Positions 53,030-63,335 of a stretch of DNA of 64,000 nt are shown here, in pieces. Position 1 is the first letter of the stretch; every line of letters starts with the position of its first letter. A model generated the notes under the pieces. The model did not search any database and was not told the origin of the DNA. It saw only the letters and a list, made by a program, of their open reading frames with translations. The stretch is from Periplaneta americana (lineage: Eukaryota; Arthropoda; Insecta; Blattodea; Blattidae): positions 77,794,955 through 77,858,954 of the forward strand of contig NC_091122.1 in NCBI RefSeq assembly GCF_040183065.1, in the 5' to 3' direction. Both the position numbers and the translations under genes were made by a program.

Positions 53030-54200
53030 TTCAACTAGTTTCGGTACTTCTGATGAATCAGAATAGGGTTTTATTGCTAACTTTCCATTAACTGGAACCA
53101 CACAGTGAACACTTCTTGTTCTGGGAACAGTCTTGAGGCCGGCAAATCTTTGAGGATTTAGATTTTGTAACTACTTCTTGATGTTTTTCAATGGATGTGA
53201 ATGACACAATAATTCCCTGTATATTGCATTTTGACCAATCATACAGTCCTTTAGGAGTTGAAATTAGAGTTCCTGGCTTTTTCAGTGATTCGCTTGATTG
53301 TACCTCTTACACTGTCACTGGGCCCTTTACCGTGATTAGTTCCAAAGTAATGCCACTCCGCAGGTATTTGAAAATCGTGTTCATGATTGAGTAGATTAAC
53401 GGAATTTTTTCGTTCTTGTATTTGCTAACTGCTCCATCACTGAAATCATATATTTTAGATTTTTCGATATGTGTTTGTTTCAGATGTTCTATCATTTGCC
53501 TTTAAAAAACATGCATGAACTGTTGCACTATCGTGAACTAAGCATTTCGAAATTACTGAAAAACAAAGGTTCTCTAATTTCTGAATTTCTGTAATATACT
53601 GTGAATGGGTGTATTGTTGCTTGAGAAGTACTGATGACCTTGTGTAGCATCCTGAATAATGAAACTGTAATTCTCTGAAAAATCACCACTGATAATGAAT
53701 TCATGATAATGAACTCACCGGGCTTTATTTCATTTTTCAGCTACTTTAAATAATTTGCTTGGGACCTTGCAATTAAGTTGTGTACAGTATCTTGAATTTT
53801 TTTAAGCCAACAAATGAAGTTATTAATGACATTTACACAGTCACTTTTCACTAAAATCATATTGGACCTGTCAGTTGTCATCCATTCCTTGTACTAAATT
53901 TCTCTGTAACAATGACGTCAATATTTCTGATAGATTTCTCATAAGTTAGATACATTTATAGTTCCTTACGTTCAGGAGCATATGCTTCTTCACTCGTTGA
54001 ATTTCCCGCCTCTGTTTGTAAACATTCTTTTTCGCTTGTTGATTTGTCGACCTCACTTTCAGTCCCAGCAACTTCACTAACTATTTCAATTTTTGAAATC
54101 TTATGGAAAAAGCGTCCTTAAATAGCATCACCTATCACTAAACGCGGGACCTTTTTACACATGCTACTTGTCACTTTTCTTTTACAGACTTGTGACGAAT
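53030..54200 (-). pseudogene. Second copy of the unclassified DFSENY/SHGKGP gene family
   Basis: Minus strand, several frames: KVPRLVIGDAI and KISKIEIVSEVAGTESEVDKS (about 54050-54170), then GEFIIM.SL...DFSENYSFIIQDATQG-like sequence near 53640-53720 broken by shifts, ATIHPFTVYYRNSEIREP, KSKIYDFSDGAVSKYKNEK (about 53410-53470, second Asp), EWHYFGTNHGKGPSDSVRGTIKRITEKA (53280-53370), and PRTRSVHCVVPVNGKLAIKPYSDSSEVPKLVEIRR (53030-53130). Same motif order as 41881-42970 with independent lesions. Confidence 0.65.
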
Positions 54201-54282
54201 GTTTTTAAAGTCCGAAAGTGTTGCAACACCACAGATGACGCCAACTTTTCGTCCTTAATTACGCATATTGAACAATTACAAC

Positions 54283-54385
54283 CTACAATGACAGAACAGA
54301 TCAAAATCTCCGTCTAAACTGAAGGGAAAAAGTTACAATGACAGAACAGAATAGAATCACCCTCTACACTGAAGGGAAAAAGTTG
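54283..54385 (+). repeat. 51-bp tandem duplication
   Basis: acaatgacagaacaga ... ctgaagggaaaaagtt occurs twice back to back with a few substitutions. Confidence 0.85.
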
Positions 54386-54475
54386 CACTGAGATTATAAC
54401 AGGAAAAAAAAAACAAACTCTCACGTGAAATCTATTAGCGTACAGTTGAGCGGATGTCGCAACATCTAGCATTTG

Positions 54476-54727
54476 AAGGGTACAGAGAAAGAACGAACAG
54501 AGTCACAGTTTTCTTAAGGGTAATGTCATCATCTAATTCAGTATATTACTGCAAAATGTATTGTTGTTCCTAATGAAAATGTAGGAAAGGATGATTGTAT
54601 CCGTTGTGATAATTCTCCTTTATCAGTTTTGATAAGAAAAACACATAAGTTTTGCAGTAATATACTGACTTAGATGATGTCACCCTTACGAGAATTGTGA
54701 CTCTGTTCGTTCTTTCTCTGTACCCTT
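54476..54727. mobile_element. 252-bp MITE with about 80-bp inverted repeats and 6-bp duplication
   Basis: Ends aagggtacagagaaagaacg and its mirror; flanked by cattTG (54470-54475, 54728-54733). Nothing coding. Confidence 0.8.
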
Positions 54728-54733
54728 CATTTG

Positions 54734-55270
54734 TCATATCGATCGCTAAGCGCGCGTGTGGATGTCTGGTATGAGCGCGTGACGTAATACACTGCAAGCG
54801 ACTTTGATCCTTAATGGCAACATTTGCAATTCTTTTTATTTAATATTTCCCAAAGTATTAGAGATCCCACCATAAAATTTTTGTAATAGATTAAGAAATT
54901 GTTTATCTCACCATAAAAAATAGAGCATGGTAAAAAAATATATTCGATTTTAAAATATTAACATTTCTTTATTTTACTGTAAGTTTTAATACATGGTCGA
55001 AGTAAAAATCCATAATAACCCAGAAGTAAGTTTAAATATATAGAGTCATATTGTATTAGCACAATTTTTACGTTGATACAATGAAGCATGTCATTTTAAT
55101 AATATTTTTAACAATAGTCTACATATCAACTCCCTGAATATTTCACCCTCCATTACTTTTCAAGCATTGGTGATATGAAGTTCATATTAGGCCATTTAAC
55201 TATTTATTATTATGACATTCATTTACTAGAATATTGAAAAAATCCAGAACTTGACGTTACAAATTTTAAA
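54734..55270. other. Unassigned AT-rich stretch
   Basis: No gene or repeat recognised. Confidence 0.5.
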
Positions 55271-55284
55271 ATTTTGTATGGAAT

Positions 55285-56323
55285 GACACTGGAAGGATCG
55301 ATGGCTGTCATGGAGGGTATTACGAATCTCACCGGTGAGCAATCCGATGGCATCACGGTGTACCGAATTCCACCGATGACGTCATTGATGCTCCAACGGT
55401 GTCGCACTGGTGCCATCAGCTTGCAGAGGTGGTGGCAGTCTCCATCAGCCCCCATCAGTGAATCTGATTGGTTCTTGTATAGGGCGGGAATTAGCAGACT
55501 AATGACATCGTGCACTGTTGTGTCATGGCGGTGTGTTCTGCTTTAGTTCTGCTGTATTGTTTGTAATGAGCACAACGTAAAAACAAAATGTTAATGGCTT
55601 ATGAGCGAACATGTCAACGAACCAGTTATTACTACCGGTTCAAGAAATAAGTTGTTTATAATTTCTTTTCTTTGAACGAGATAGCAGTACGGAAATTTCG
55701 CAAAATTTTGCTAGCGTAGCAAAGATAACCACTTACACAGTCGCCATGATAGCCATCGATCCTTCCAGCAGTTTTGTTCCTGTTCCGCTGCAGCGTGACG
55801 TCATTGTTGTCCATCGGTCCGGTGAAATTCGGAATACGCTGATGGTGACTGTATAAGTTGTTTGTGCTACACTAGCAAAATTTTGCGAAATTTCCGTATT
55901 GCCATCTCGTTCAAAGAAAAGAGAGCATAAACAATTTATTTTAGAACCGGTAGTAATAACTGTTCCGTTGACATGTTCGCTCATAAGCCATTAACATATT
56001 GTTTTTACGTTGTGCTCATTACAAACAATACAGCAGAACACACCGCCATGACACAACAGTGCACGATGTCATTCGTCTGCTAATTCCCGCCCTGTACAAG
56101 AACCAATCATATTCATTGATGGCGGCTGATGGTGACTGCCACCACCTCTGCAAGCTGATGAGCGTATTCCGAATCTCACCAATCTGATGGCATTACGGTG
56201 TTCCGAATTTCACCGATGGCGACACTGATGCTCCACCGGTGTCGCACCGGTGCCATCAGCTTGCAGAGGTGGTGGCAGTCTCCATCAGCCGCCATCAGTG
56301 AATCTGATTGGTTCTTGTATAGG
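55285..56323. repeat. Foldback-like inverted repeat, left part
   Basis: Arms at about 55413-55735 and 55839-56161 are reverse complements (for example gattggttcttgta against tacaagaaccaatc), around a 100-base centre. A third, direct copy begins at about 56225 and resumes at 59145 after the hAT. The central part holds aggatcgatggctgtcatgg-type ends. Apparent reading frames on both strands are by-products. Confidence 0.75.
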
Positions 56324-56493
56324 CAGTGGCGGCTCGTGACCAAATTATTTAGTGGGGCACAACTTATAACACTGATATGGAATTAATTGAACCCATAGTT
56401 TCCTCCCTACACGAACATAGGCTTGCCATACGGAATAATTGCTGAAAACTTCAATAGCAAAATGTAAATATAAAGAATGCATTATAAACTAAC

Positions 56494-57340
56494 CTATTTA
56501 TAGATGAAGTCCATTCTTCGATCCCTAGCTCGAACAAATACTTCGATAACTCGCTGATTGAAGTTGGATATCAAACGAACCATTTTACTCTCAATTGAAA
56601 GCATTGCTATTGCTGTCAGTCTTTCTTGGCTCATTGCGTTCCTGAGGAAGGTTTTTATTCGATTTAAAGTAGATAAGCACCTTTCACTTTCCACATTTGA
56701 CATAGGTATTGTAACAATGATGCTTAGTAATCGAACACACTAGTGAAATGTTTCTTGCATATTGTTGTGCAAAAAGAGTTGCAAAAGTGCTGCAGCTCCT
56801 TCGGCCGCACGCAAGTCTACCCTGGAATATAGCACTTCAAGCTCGGTTCTGAGCGTAGATTTGTTCACTTTTGAATATGTGTTGACAGTTGCCGCAAAAT
56901 CTTCCTCTGGGAACCGATTACAATATTCTTGAAAACTAGATATACGGAAAAGTTTGGCAGCCGCCAAGTGGCCTGTGAAACGAAATCGTTCTTCTGCTTG
57001 CGACACAATAATATCACACGTTTCCAATGCACTGACTCGTTTTTGTTGATCGACATTTCTATGTCGTCTAGTAGGGACCGGATTGTCGTCATGATTATGT
57101 TCTCCTAAATCAGAACGAATCCTTCTGATGTTGCGTTCTTCTCTTCGCATCCACACAACCATTTCGCTTTATCATACATAGAGCTATTAAATTTTCTGTT
57201 GAAATTTCTGTTTTTGCCTTCCGTCTGCTGTATAATGACAGGCGGGGTGTGCCTAAATTCTTGGCGCGAACTCTGCTGTCGAAATCTAATTGCTTTCCAA
57301 TTAGTTCACTAACTTTATTCATATTGAAATGAACAAGCAC
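56494..57340 (-). pseudogene. hAT transposase, C-terminal half
   Basis: Minus strand: KVSELIGKQLDFDSRVRAKNLGTPR near 57270, then MRREERNIRRIRSD, KRVSALETCDIIVSQAEERFRFTGHLAAAKLFRISSFQEYCNRFPEEDF, LRTELEVLYSRVDLRAAEGAAALLQLFLHNNMQETFH (56740-57080), and MSNVESERCLSTLNRIKTFLRNAMSQERLTAIAMLSIESKM...RRMDFIYK (56494-56703), the hATC dimerisation domain. Stops and frame changes near 56740 and 57110. The RNase H-like catalytic N-terminal half is missing. Confidence 0.85.
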
Positions 57341-57608
57341 ACAACGAACACTAATGTAACTAACTTCACTACTTCACACTTAAAATAAAAGGAAGAGAAT
57401 TATTTTCACCACTCAGAATGTTATTATTGCAGCTACGAATACAAACGCGGTAATCGAGATATGTATTTCGTACGGTTTCAATGTTGCCAACACTCTTAAT
57501 AAAAAAAAGCAGCCTACCATAATTCTGAATATAGGTAAACTACGGTACTATATTAACACTGTTAAACAATTTATGCAAATTAAGCTTTCAGTTGTAAAGT
57601 TAATTTGA

Positions 57609-58194
57609 ATAATTTCGAGGGAAAAATTGTTCCGGGGCCGGGTATCGAACCCGGGACCTTTGGTTAAACGTACCAACGCTTTCCCACTGAGCTACCCGGG
57701 AACTCTACCCGACACCGATCCAATTTTTCCCTCTATATCGACAGACCTCAAAGTGGACTGACAACCGTCAAGCAACCAACATTTGAGTGCACACTAACTC
57801 TGTGTGACTTTAAATTGTGGTTTTCTGTTACGTACAGTGACGTGTATTATTCAAATTAATCTTTCAGGAATAACTCCCTGTAAAGTTAATTTTTCCCTCG
57901 AAATTATTCAAATTAACTTTACAGGGAGTTATTCCTGAAAGCTTAATTTGCATAATACACGTCACTGTACGTAACAGAAAACCACAATTTAAAGTCACAC
58001 AGAGTTAGTGTGCACTCAAATGTTGGTTGCTTGACGGTTGTCAGCCCACTTTGAGGTCTGTGGATATAGAGGGAAAAATTGGATCGGTGTCGGGTAGAGT
58101 TCCCGGGTAGCTCAGTGGGAGAGCGTTGGTACGTTTAACCAAAGGTACCGGGTTCGATACCCGGCCCCGGAACAATTTTTCCCTCGAAATTATT
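57609..58194. repeat. Palindromic pair of tRNA-derived SINEs
   Basis: Arms 57609-57897 and 57906-58194 are inverted copies. Each ends in a tRNA-like head (57631-57702 minus, 58100-58172 plus) with box A TAGCTCAGTGG and B box GGTTCGATACC, both matching consensus. Between them lies the SINE body (cacgtcactgtacgtaacag, ctgtaaagttaat). Same family as 21985-22350. Confidence 0.85.
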
Positions 58195-58308
58195 ATTTAA
58201 ACAATTTAATTTTAGTAGCTAAATTAATCAGAAAACATAGTTAAGAATTGCCTCATATGAAGTATAGCAATTATAGTAACTAATCTAAAAAAGCTAGATC
58301 TATTTTTG

Positions 58309-58669
58309 TTTTTTTGAAAGATGGGACATGACAGGAGCGTTGCGATCGGAAAAACAACTGAATGTCACATAGCGTGGTAGCCTGTTGCTATGGTAACAAC
58401 GGTTGAGTTGCCAAACTTATTGTTCCCATGTGGCGAGTAGCTCTCTTGACGACATTTATTGTGCACACAATGTTAGCATTGGCATTTGATTCTCTGTCGA
58501 TTTTTGTATTGTTTTCTTACCTTCGCGTCAATCAGTGTTTTAACGTTAGCCATCTTAAACGACAATTGCTAGCTTCCATCAGCTGGCAGCGTGGTAGTCT
58601 ATATTGGCAACATGGCACTGTAGTTCCAAGCTCTGCCGCTTAAATGTCATGTCCCATCTTTCAAAAAAA
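58309..58669. mobile_element. 361-bp MITE with 25-bp inverted repeats
   Basis: tttttttgaaagatgggaca at the left, mirrored at the right end. Located inside the hAT. Duplication not resolved. The short reading frame inside is not convincing. Confidence 0.75.
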
Positions 58670-59144
58670 TAAGTATAGCTACAGAATAGCTAAGATGACA
58701 ACCCAATTGGGTCTTCGGGCCATGGCAGTGTTACCATCATTCATACTTCTATATGTAGCGGTAGCTTCCTTCTCGTCCGCATAGCGTTCTGCACGTTGTT
58801 AAAACCTTTTGCGCATGTGCAAAGATTGATCACGCGAATTTCTGTGCCCTAGCCAACGCTTCCCCTCTCATCTTCACGCCCCGCATCCATCACATCACAC
58901 CGCTCTTCACGCACTTGAAACTCGAGTTATCTGTGCGCATGTGCAAAGGATGGGCACTAGAACTACGGTGCCCGAGAGCGGAAATCATTCACATTTCACA
59001 GTATGTTTATACCTCTTAAGTCATTACGTTTTGAGCAGATAATTTTAAACAAAAATTGCTTTATCTTTTGTGGGGGGGGGGAAAGGAATGGAGGGGGGGC
59101 ACGTGCCCATGTGCCCCTTAATGCGAGCCGCCACTGTGTGTAGG

Positions 59145-59610
59145 GCGGGAATTAGCAGACGAATGACATCGTGCACTGTTGTGTCATGACGGTGTGTTCT
59201 GCTTTAGTTCTGCTGTATTGTTTGTAATGAGCACGGCGTAAAAAACCAGTATGATAATGGCTTATGAGCGAACATGTCAACGGACCAGTTGTTACTACCG
59301 GTTCAAGAAATAAATTGTTTATGCTCTCTTTTCTTTGAACGAGATAGCAGTACGGAAATTTCGCAAAATTTTGCTAGCGTAGCATAGACAACAACTTATA
59401 CAGTCGCCATGACAGCCATCGATCCTTCCAGCAGTTTTGTTCCTATTTCGCTGCAGCGTGACATCATTGTTTTCCACCGATCCGGTGAGATTCGGAATAC
59501 GCTGGATGGCACTGGTACGACACCGGTGGAGCATCAGTGACTCCATCGGTGAAATTCGGAACACCGTGATGCCATCAGATTGCTCAGCACTGAGATTCGG
59601 AATACGCTCA
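59145..59610. repeat. Foldback-like repeat, right part
   Basis: Continues the copy cut by the hAT: gggcgggaattagcagac, tagcagtacggaaatttcgc, then the centre type sequence ccatcgatccttccagcagt and further short inverted pieces (gaaattcggaacaccgtgat). Confidence 0.75.
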
Positions 59611-59619
59611 TAGACAGTT

Positions 59620-60441
59620 GAAATATGCATCCATAGATAGTTGCTAACCACCAGGATCGCTACTATCGCCTCATCACAGACCCTTTTCCCAGCAGACTAT
59701 AAAATGTATTGTACTTTCGATATCGTATTCTTTTGAAAGAATTAACACCTTCTTTCCACTATTGAAATATGAAATACATAAGGTTTATATATTATTTTCA
59801 TAAAGTATATATTATATTTTATAAACTCACCTTCCTGGATCTTTTGGAAGAAGGATAACTCTGACCTCTTTTTCTTACAATATTTATAGTACCACAAACG
59901 TCTCCTTCTCCCATATTATTATTCAAAGTATTGCATTGTAGCCATTTACATTTATTACAACAGATAACAAACATTTTACAGTTTACACAACTTTTCACAA
60001 CAAAGCGAAATACGGCACAGTGAATGCCTTTTCGATCTAGGCCAGGCCGTAATGTATGTTCGGGTTTTCTATTTCAGTGTATGTAGCTCAGTGAAATACT
60101 ATACTATAACTTTATTGCGTATCATTGCTAAGTTTTATCTAGTGTAATGTGTCCATAAGTTCTGTTTACATCTTGTTGCATAATATGTTGCAGAAATAAT
60201 TACAAAACTGTGTTATTTTAATGTGAAGAGAATTTTACATGTTAACATAATCTGTTCACATCAACATTTTAAGTTTAGAATGGAAGCTATTTTGAGGTTC
60301 AATAAAAAGAATTTATATTGTGATTTCAATTTAGCACATCTACCTTCCTTAATTGTAGACAGAAAATTTACCATACCACTCCTATGAAATTAGTGTATGT
60401 ACGATTGTGTTACTTCGTCTCTTAGGTAGTAGATAAATACA
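59620..60441 (-). mobile_element. Second copy of the 1.5-kb P-like family, truncated and inverted
   Basis: Reverse complement of about 31663-32485 over its full length, with many substitutions and small indels. Its left end lacks the terminal repeat, and its right side is cut by the Harbinger element that starts ggttctttccaacac. The Cys-rich exon (minus strand, about 59828-59972) reads MFVICCNKCKWLQCNTLNNNMGEGDVCGTIN, then a one-base insertion, SELSFFQK-like and the donor GTGAG. Confidence 0.8.
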
Positions 60442-61436
60442 ATAGGTTCTTTCCAACACAATTCCTGTACTGGTACATGGTCGCTTTGAGCATGCGCAGT
60501 ACGAAAAATGCTTTCCAACACAGTCGAAACTAATCCATGTATTCGTCCATGTACTGCAGTCAGGCTTTCCAACTAACTGTTTACACGGAACGTGAATTGT
60601 CGGAAGTAGTCCCTGTGTTGAACCATGTATGAGTAGTACATATCCATGACATGCGCAGAAACTAAACCACTGGCTCCTGGCGTCTGCTTGTTTCTGTCGT
60701 GCGAAGATATTTTGTTAGGTTATATAGGTCACTTATAGGTTATATTATGTAAAGTGACGACGAATTTTTACAATCTTTATCCAGCGAAGACGAAGAGGAG
60801 TTGCAATTTTTTACAAAAAGTAAAAGAAATGAAAATTATCTAGGTAATTAACTAATTTAATATGTGTGTAAATTTATTTAACGATCCGAAATATACCACA
60901 TTACATACAATATTAACAAATAATAATAAAATACTTACTTTTCAGAAGAAACAGTCCCCCACTACAACGACAAAGAATTTTTCGAGCATTTCCGCATTAG
61001 TCGCGGAGTTGTTCAAGATATAGCGGACCAATTTCAACAAAGTGAACAACATAAAAGGCACTATGGACAATACGGAAAAATTTCGGCATTCCACCAGGTT
61101 ATCAGTCATATTAAGCTTATGCATAATTTACGCAAATTGATAGGGAACAATTTTAAGGGATTGTCGAATCACTTTTTTTTTTTCTATTTGTTGCAGGTTC
61201 TCATTTTCTTGTGGTTTATTGGCCACCAGACATCAGGCTTTCATGACGTTGCTGATATATTTGACATCGCTATCAGTTCATTACACAGAATTATTAGCAG
61301 AGTGGCTATATTTCTTAGTAATTTGGCACCACAGATAACCAAGTGGCCCACAGAAAATGAGAAGTCCGTAAGTGCCGAATATTTCAGAATGAATGGATTT
61401 CCCAACGTCATAGATGGCTGTCATGTCAAAATTGAC

Positions 61437-63006
61437 GGTATTTTCCTAGTACCCGGTACTCGTTACATAGACCACTCTTACACTAAACTTGGAGTAATTT
61501 AAGCTTATTAATCAAATAAATGATTCTACTTACTGTTTTTTATATGCTCACCTGTATGTAATTTCTATTTTATACATATTTCATTGTTATTTTCCATCCG
61601 AAGATAATTAAGAACGATGAATATTACTTAATATCTCCTATCTTTCTTCAAATGTGTTTATATGCCATGTTAAATTTCATTTGTTTTCATTAGTTAACAA
61701 TGATGCACATTGGGAGCAACATATAAGAAATTATTTTCCTACACAATCCACGCTATATTCACGTTGTTTTGAAATTATTAATCGAAGATGATTTGCTTAT
61801 TGTTTATTACACGCAGATATGTTTGTAATTTTTATTCCATACTTTTTTTTCTATCCCACGGTCATTAAGAATGGTGAATATTATTCATGCTTGTTTACTG
61901 TATTTCTTAAAATAATGTTATGTGGCATGTTAGTTTTTATTTGTCGTTAATTGCGTAAAAATGATGCGCCAAAAATAATAATAAATTCGTACACACTCTA
62001 CATCCTATATATTCACATTTGTTTTTCAGTGATTTATTCAACTCAAATGTGATGGACCGGTTAACTATTATAAATTAATTGCATGAAGGTTTGGGGGCGG
62101 AGCCCCCTAAAGCAAGAAAGAACACATCATAAAATATAACTTGTACATTCAATCCAAAGGTGATGGACCGGTTTATTAGGCTACTAAAATTAATTGTATG
62201 AAGGTTTGGGGACTAAGTCCCCAACAGAAGTTTTCAGGGGGCGGAGCCCCCTAAAACAAGAAAGAACACATTATAAAATGTAACTCCTACCTTCAAACTC
62301 AAATATGATGGACCGGTTAATTACTATAAATTAATTGCATGAAGGTTTGGGGGCCAAGTCCCCAAGAGGGGTTTTAGGGGCCGGAGCCCCCTAAAGCAAG
62401 AAAGAACACATCATGAAATATAAGTCGGGGTGTCGGGCACTGAAAAGTACCTTTTGGAAAGCATGGTGATGCGCATTTGACAATTGCAGTGTACATACTT
62501 GCTAATAATCCCTTTTTATTTGTCGTTATTTACGTAAAAATGATGCGCCAAAAAATAATAATAATTTCGTACTCACTCCATTTCCTATATTCACATTTAT
62601 TTTTCAGTGATTTATTAAATAATTTACGGGTATTTAAAAGACTAAATTAGAAACATGTTACATAAATCACCCTTGTGCCAAAAGAGAATGCTCCCTGGAC
62701 CAAATTGTCGTATTGTGCAGTGGTCGTCAGTACTTGCTGAAATGGATAATAATATAATATAATTATGTTGTACGTAGCAAGATCGATTTTTCAATTGATA
62801 GGATATTTTATGAGGTTGTCACGACTGAGATATCTATTGTCATTTGCTTTTATTTGTCAGAAGGCCTTGACTGACGGGTATAAAAGGACTGGCGCTCTTA
62901 GTGGTGGAGGTCGGGGTTTGGGATGGCCCACAAGCAACAAGTTATACTAAATATGTTAAACATAAAAACGACCTATGTAACGAGTACCGGGTACTAGGAA
63001 ATGACC
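61437..63006. mobile_element. 1.57-kb TIR element inside HARBI1-like exon 3
   Basis: Ends cctagtacccggtactcgtt (61444 on) and its mirror at 62976-63000, about 35 bases of inverted repeat starting GGT, flanked by AAATTGAC (61429-61436) and AAATTTAC (63007-63014). Leaving it and one duplication copy aside keeps the exon frame open. No transposase; filled with internal repeats. Confidence 0.85.
61670..62620. repeat. Tandem repeat array with GC-rich hairpins
   Basis: Three units of about 125 bases (62045-62420), each with tgatggaccggtt, ttgcatgaaggtttggggg, the self-complementary gggggcggagccccc and agcaagaaagaacaca. They sit between two copies of another unit (tgatgcgccaaaaa ... tttcagtgatttatt; 61937-62035 and 62515-62615), with a third diverged copy before 61800. 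Confidence 0.85.
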
Positions 63007-63335
63007 AAATTTACAAACCAAAGAATGATCTGGATTCTTATATTAATAGAAAGGCATTGTATTCGGTGCAGGTGCGTTATTGAGATTTTTAAAATTGGTT
63101 TATTGTGCTTCTACAGACAAAGGAGGTGAACATGAACGCTGATCTTAACGAGCTTTCCTTTTTTCATTTTATTTTCCAGATGCAAGCTGTGGTGGATCAT
63201 ACAAGAAAGTTTATAGATATATTTATTGGATATCCTGGCTCTGTCCATGATAGTAGAGTTTTTAGGACTTCACCTCTGGAGAATCATTTAGAGGAAAAGT
63301 GTGGCCGTTACGATTTACTTGGTGATAGTGTTTAC

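Larger units (their letters stand above)
56324..59136 (-). mobile_element. hAT transposon with CAGTGGCGGCTCGTG ends
   Basis: Left CAGTGGCGGCTCGTG, right end (opposite strand) CAGTGGCGGCTCGCAT; 8-bp duplications tgtatagg (56316-56323) and tgtgtagg (59137-59144). The undisturbed site is seen in the sister repeat at about 55476 (ttgtatagggcggg), which confirms the boundaries. Contains a transposase relic, a palindromic SINE pair and a MITE. Confidence 0.92.
60442..63335 (+). mobile_element. Harbinger transposon, 5' end and transposase gene
   Basis: Begins ggttctttccaacacaattc at the break in the P-like copy and carries the multi-exon nuclease gene below. A second inward copy of tttccaacacagt is at 60511. 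The right terminus is not reached because a hAT inserts at 63336. Confidence 0.65.
60747..63335 (+). pseudogene. HARBI1-like nuclease gene with introns
   Basis: Exon 1 60747-60843 (acidic SSEDEEELQFF; stop TAA at codon 2), donor GTAATT; exon 2 60946-61097 (HYNDKEFFEHFRISRGVVQDIADQF...YGQYGKISAFHQ); exon 3 61197-61436 (VLIFLWFIGHQTSGFHDVADIFDIAISSLHRIISRVAIFLSNL, MNGFPNVIDGCHVKID: first catalytic Asp) continuing at 63015-63071 (KPKNDLDSYINRKALYSVQ) after a 1.57-kb insert; intron 63072-63179; exon 4 from 63180 (MQAVVDHTRKFIDIFIGYPGSVHDSRVFR: second Asp; LLGDSVY). All junctions keep phase. The last catalytic Glu region is displaced by a hAT at 63336. Confidence 0.85.

Noticed and set aside
55219..55984. 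Several open frames of 60-98 codons on both strands
   Set aside because: They are mirror images across the foldback arms and show no family motif.
58100..58172. tRNA gene (plus strand), possible GTT anticodon
   Set aside because: The anticodon loop lacks the invariant T at position 33 and the acceptor stem mispairs; it is one arm of a SINE palindrome.
58428..58643. 71-codon hydrophobic frame
   Set aside because: Lies in a MITE; no known motif, composition by chance.
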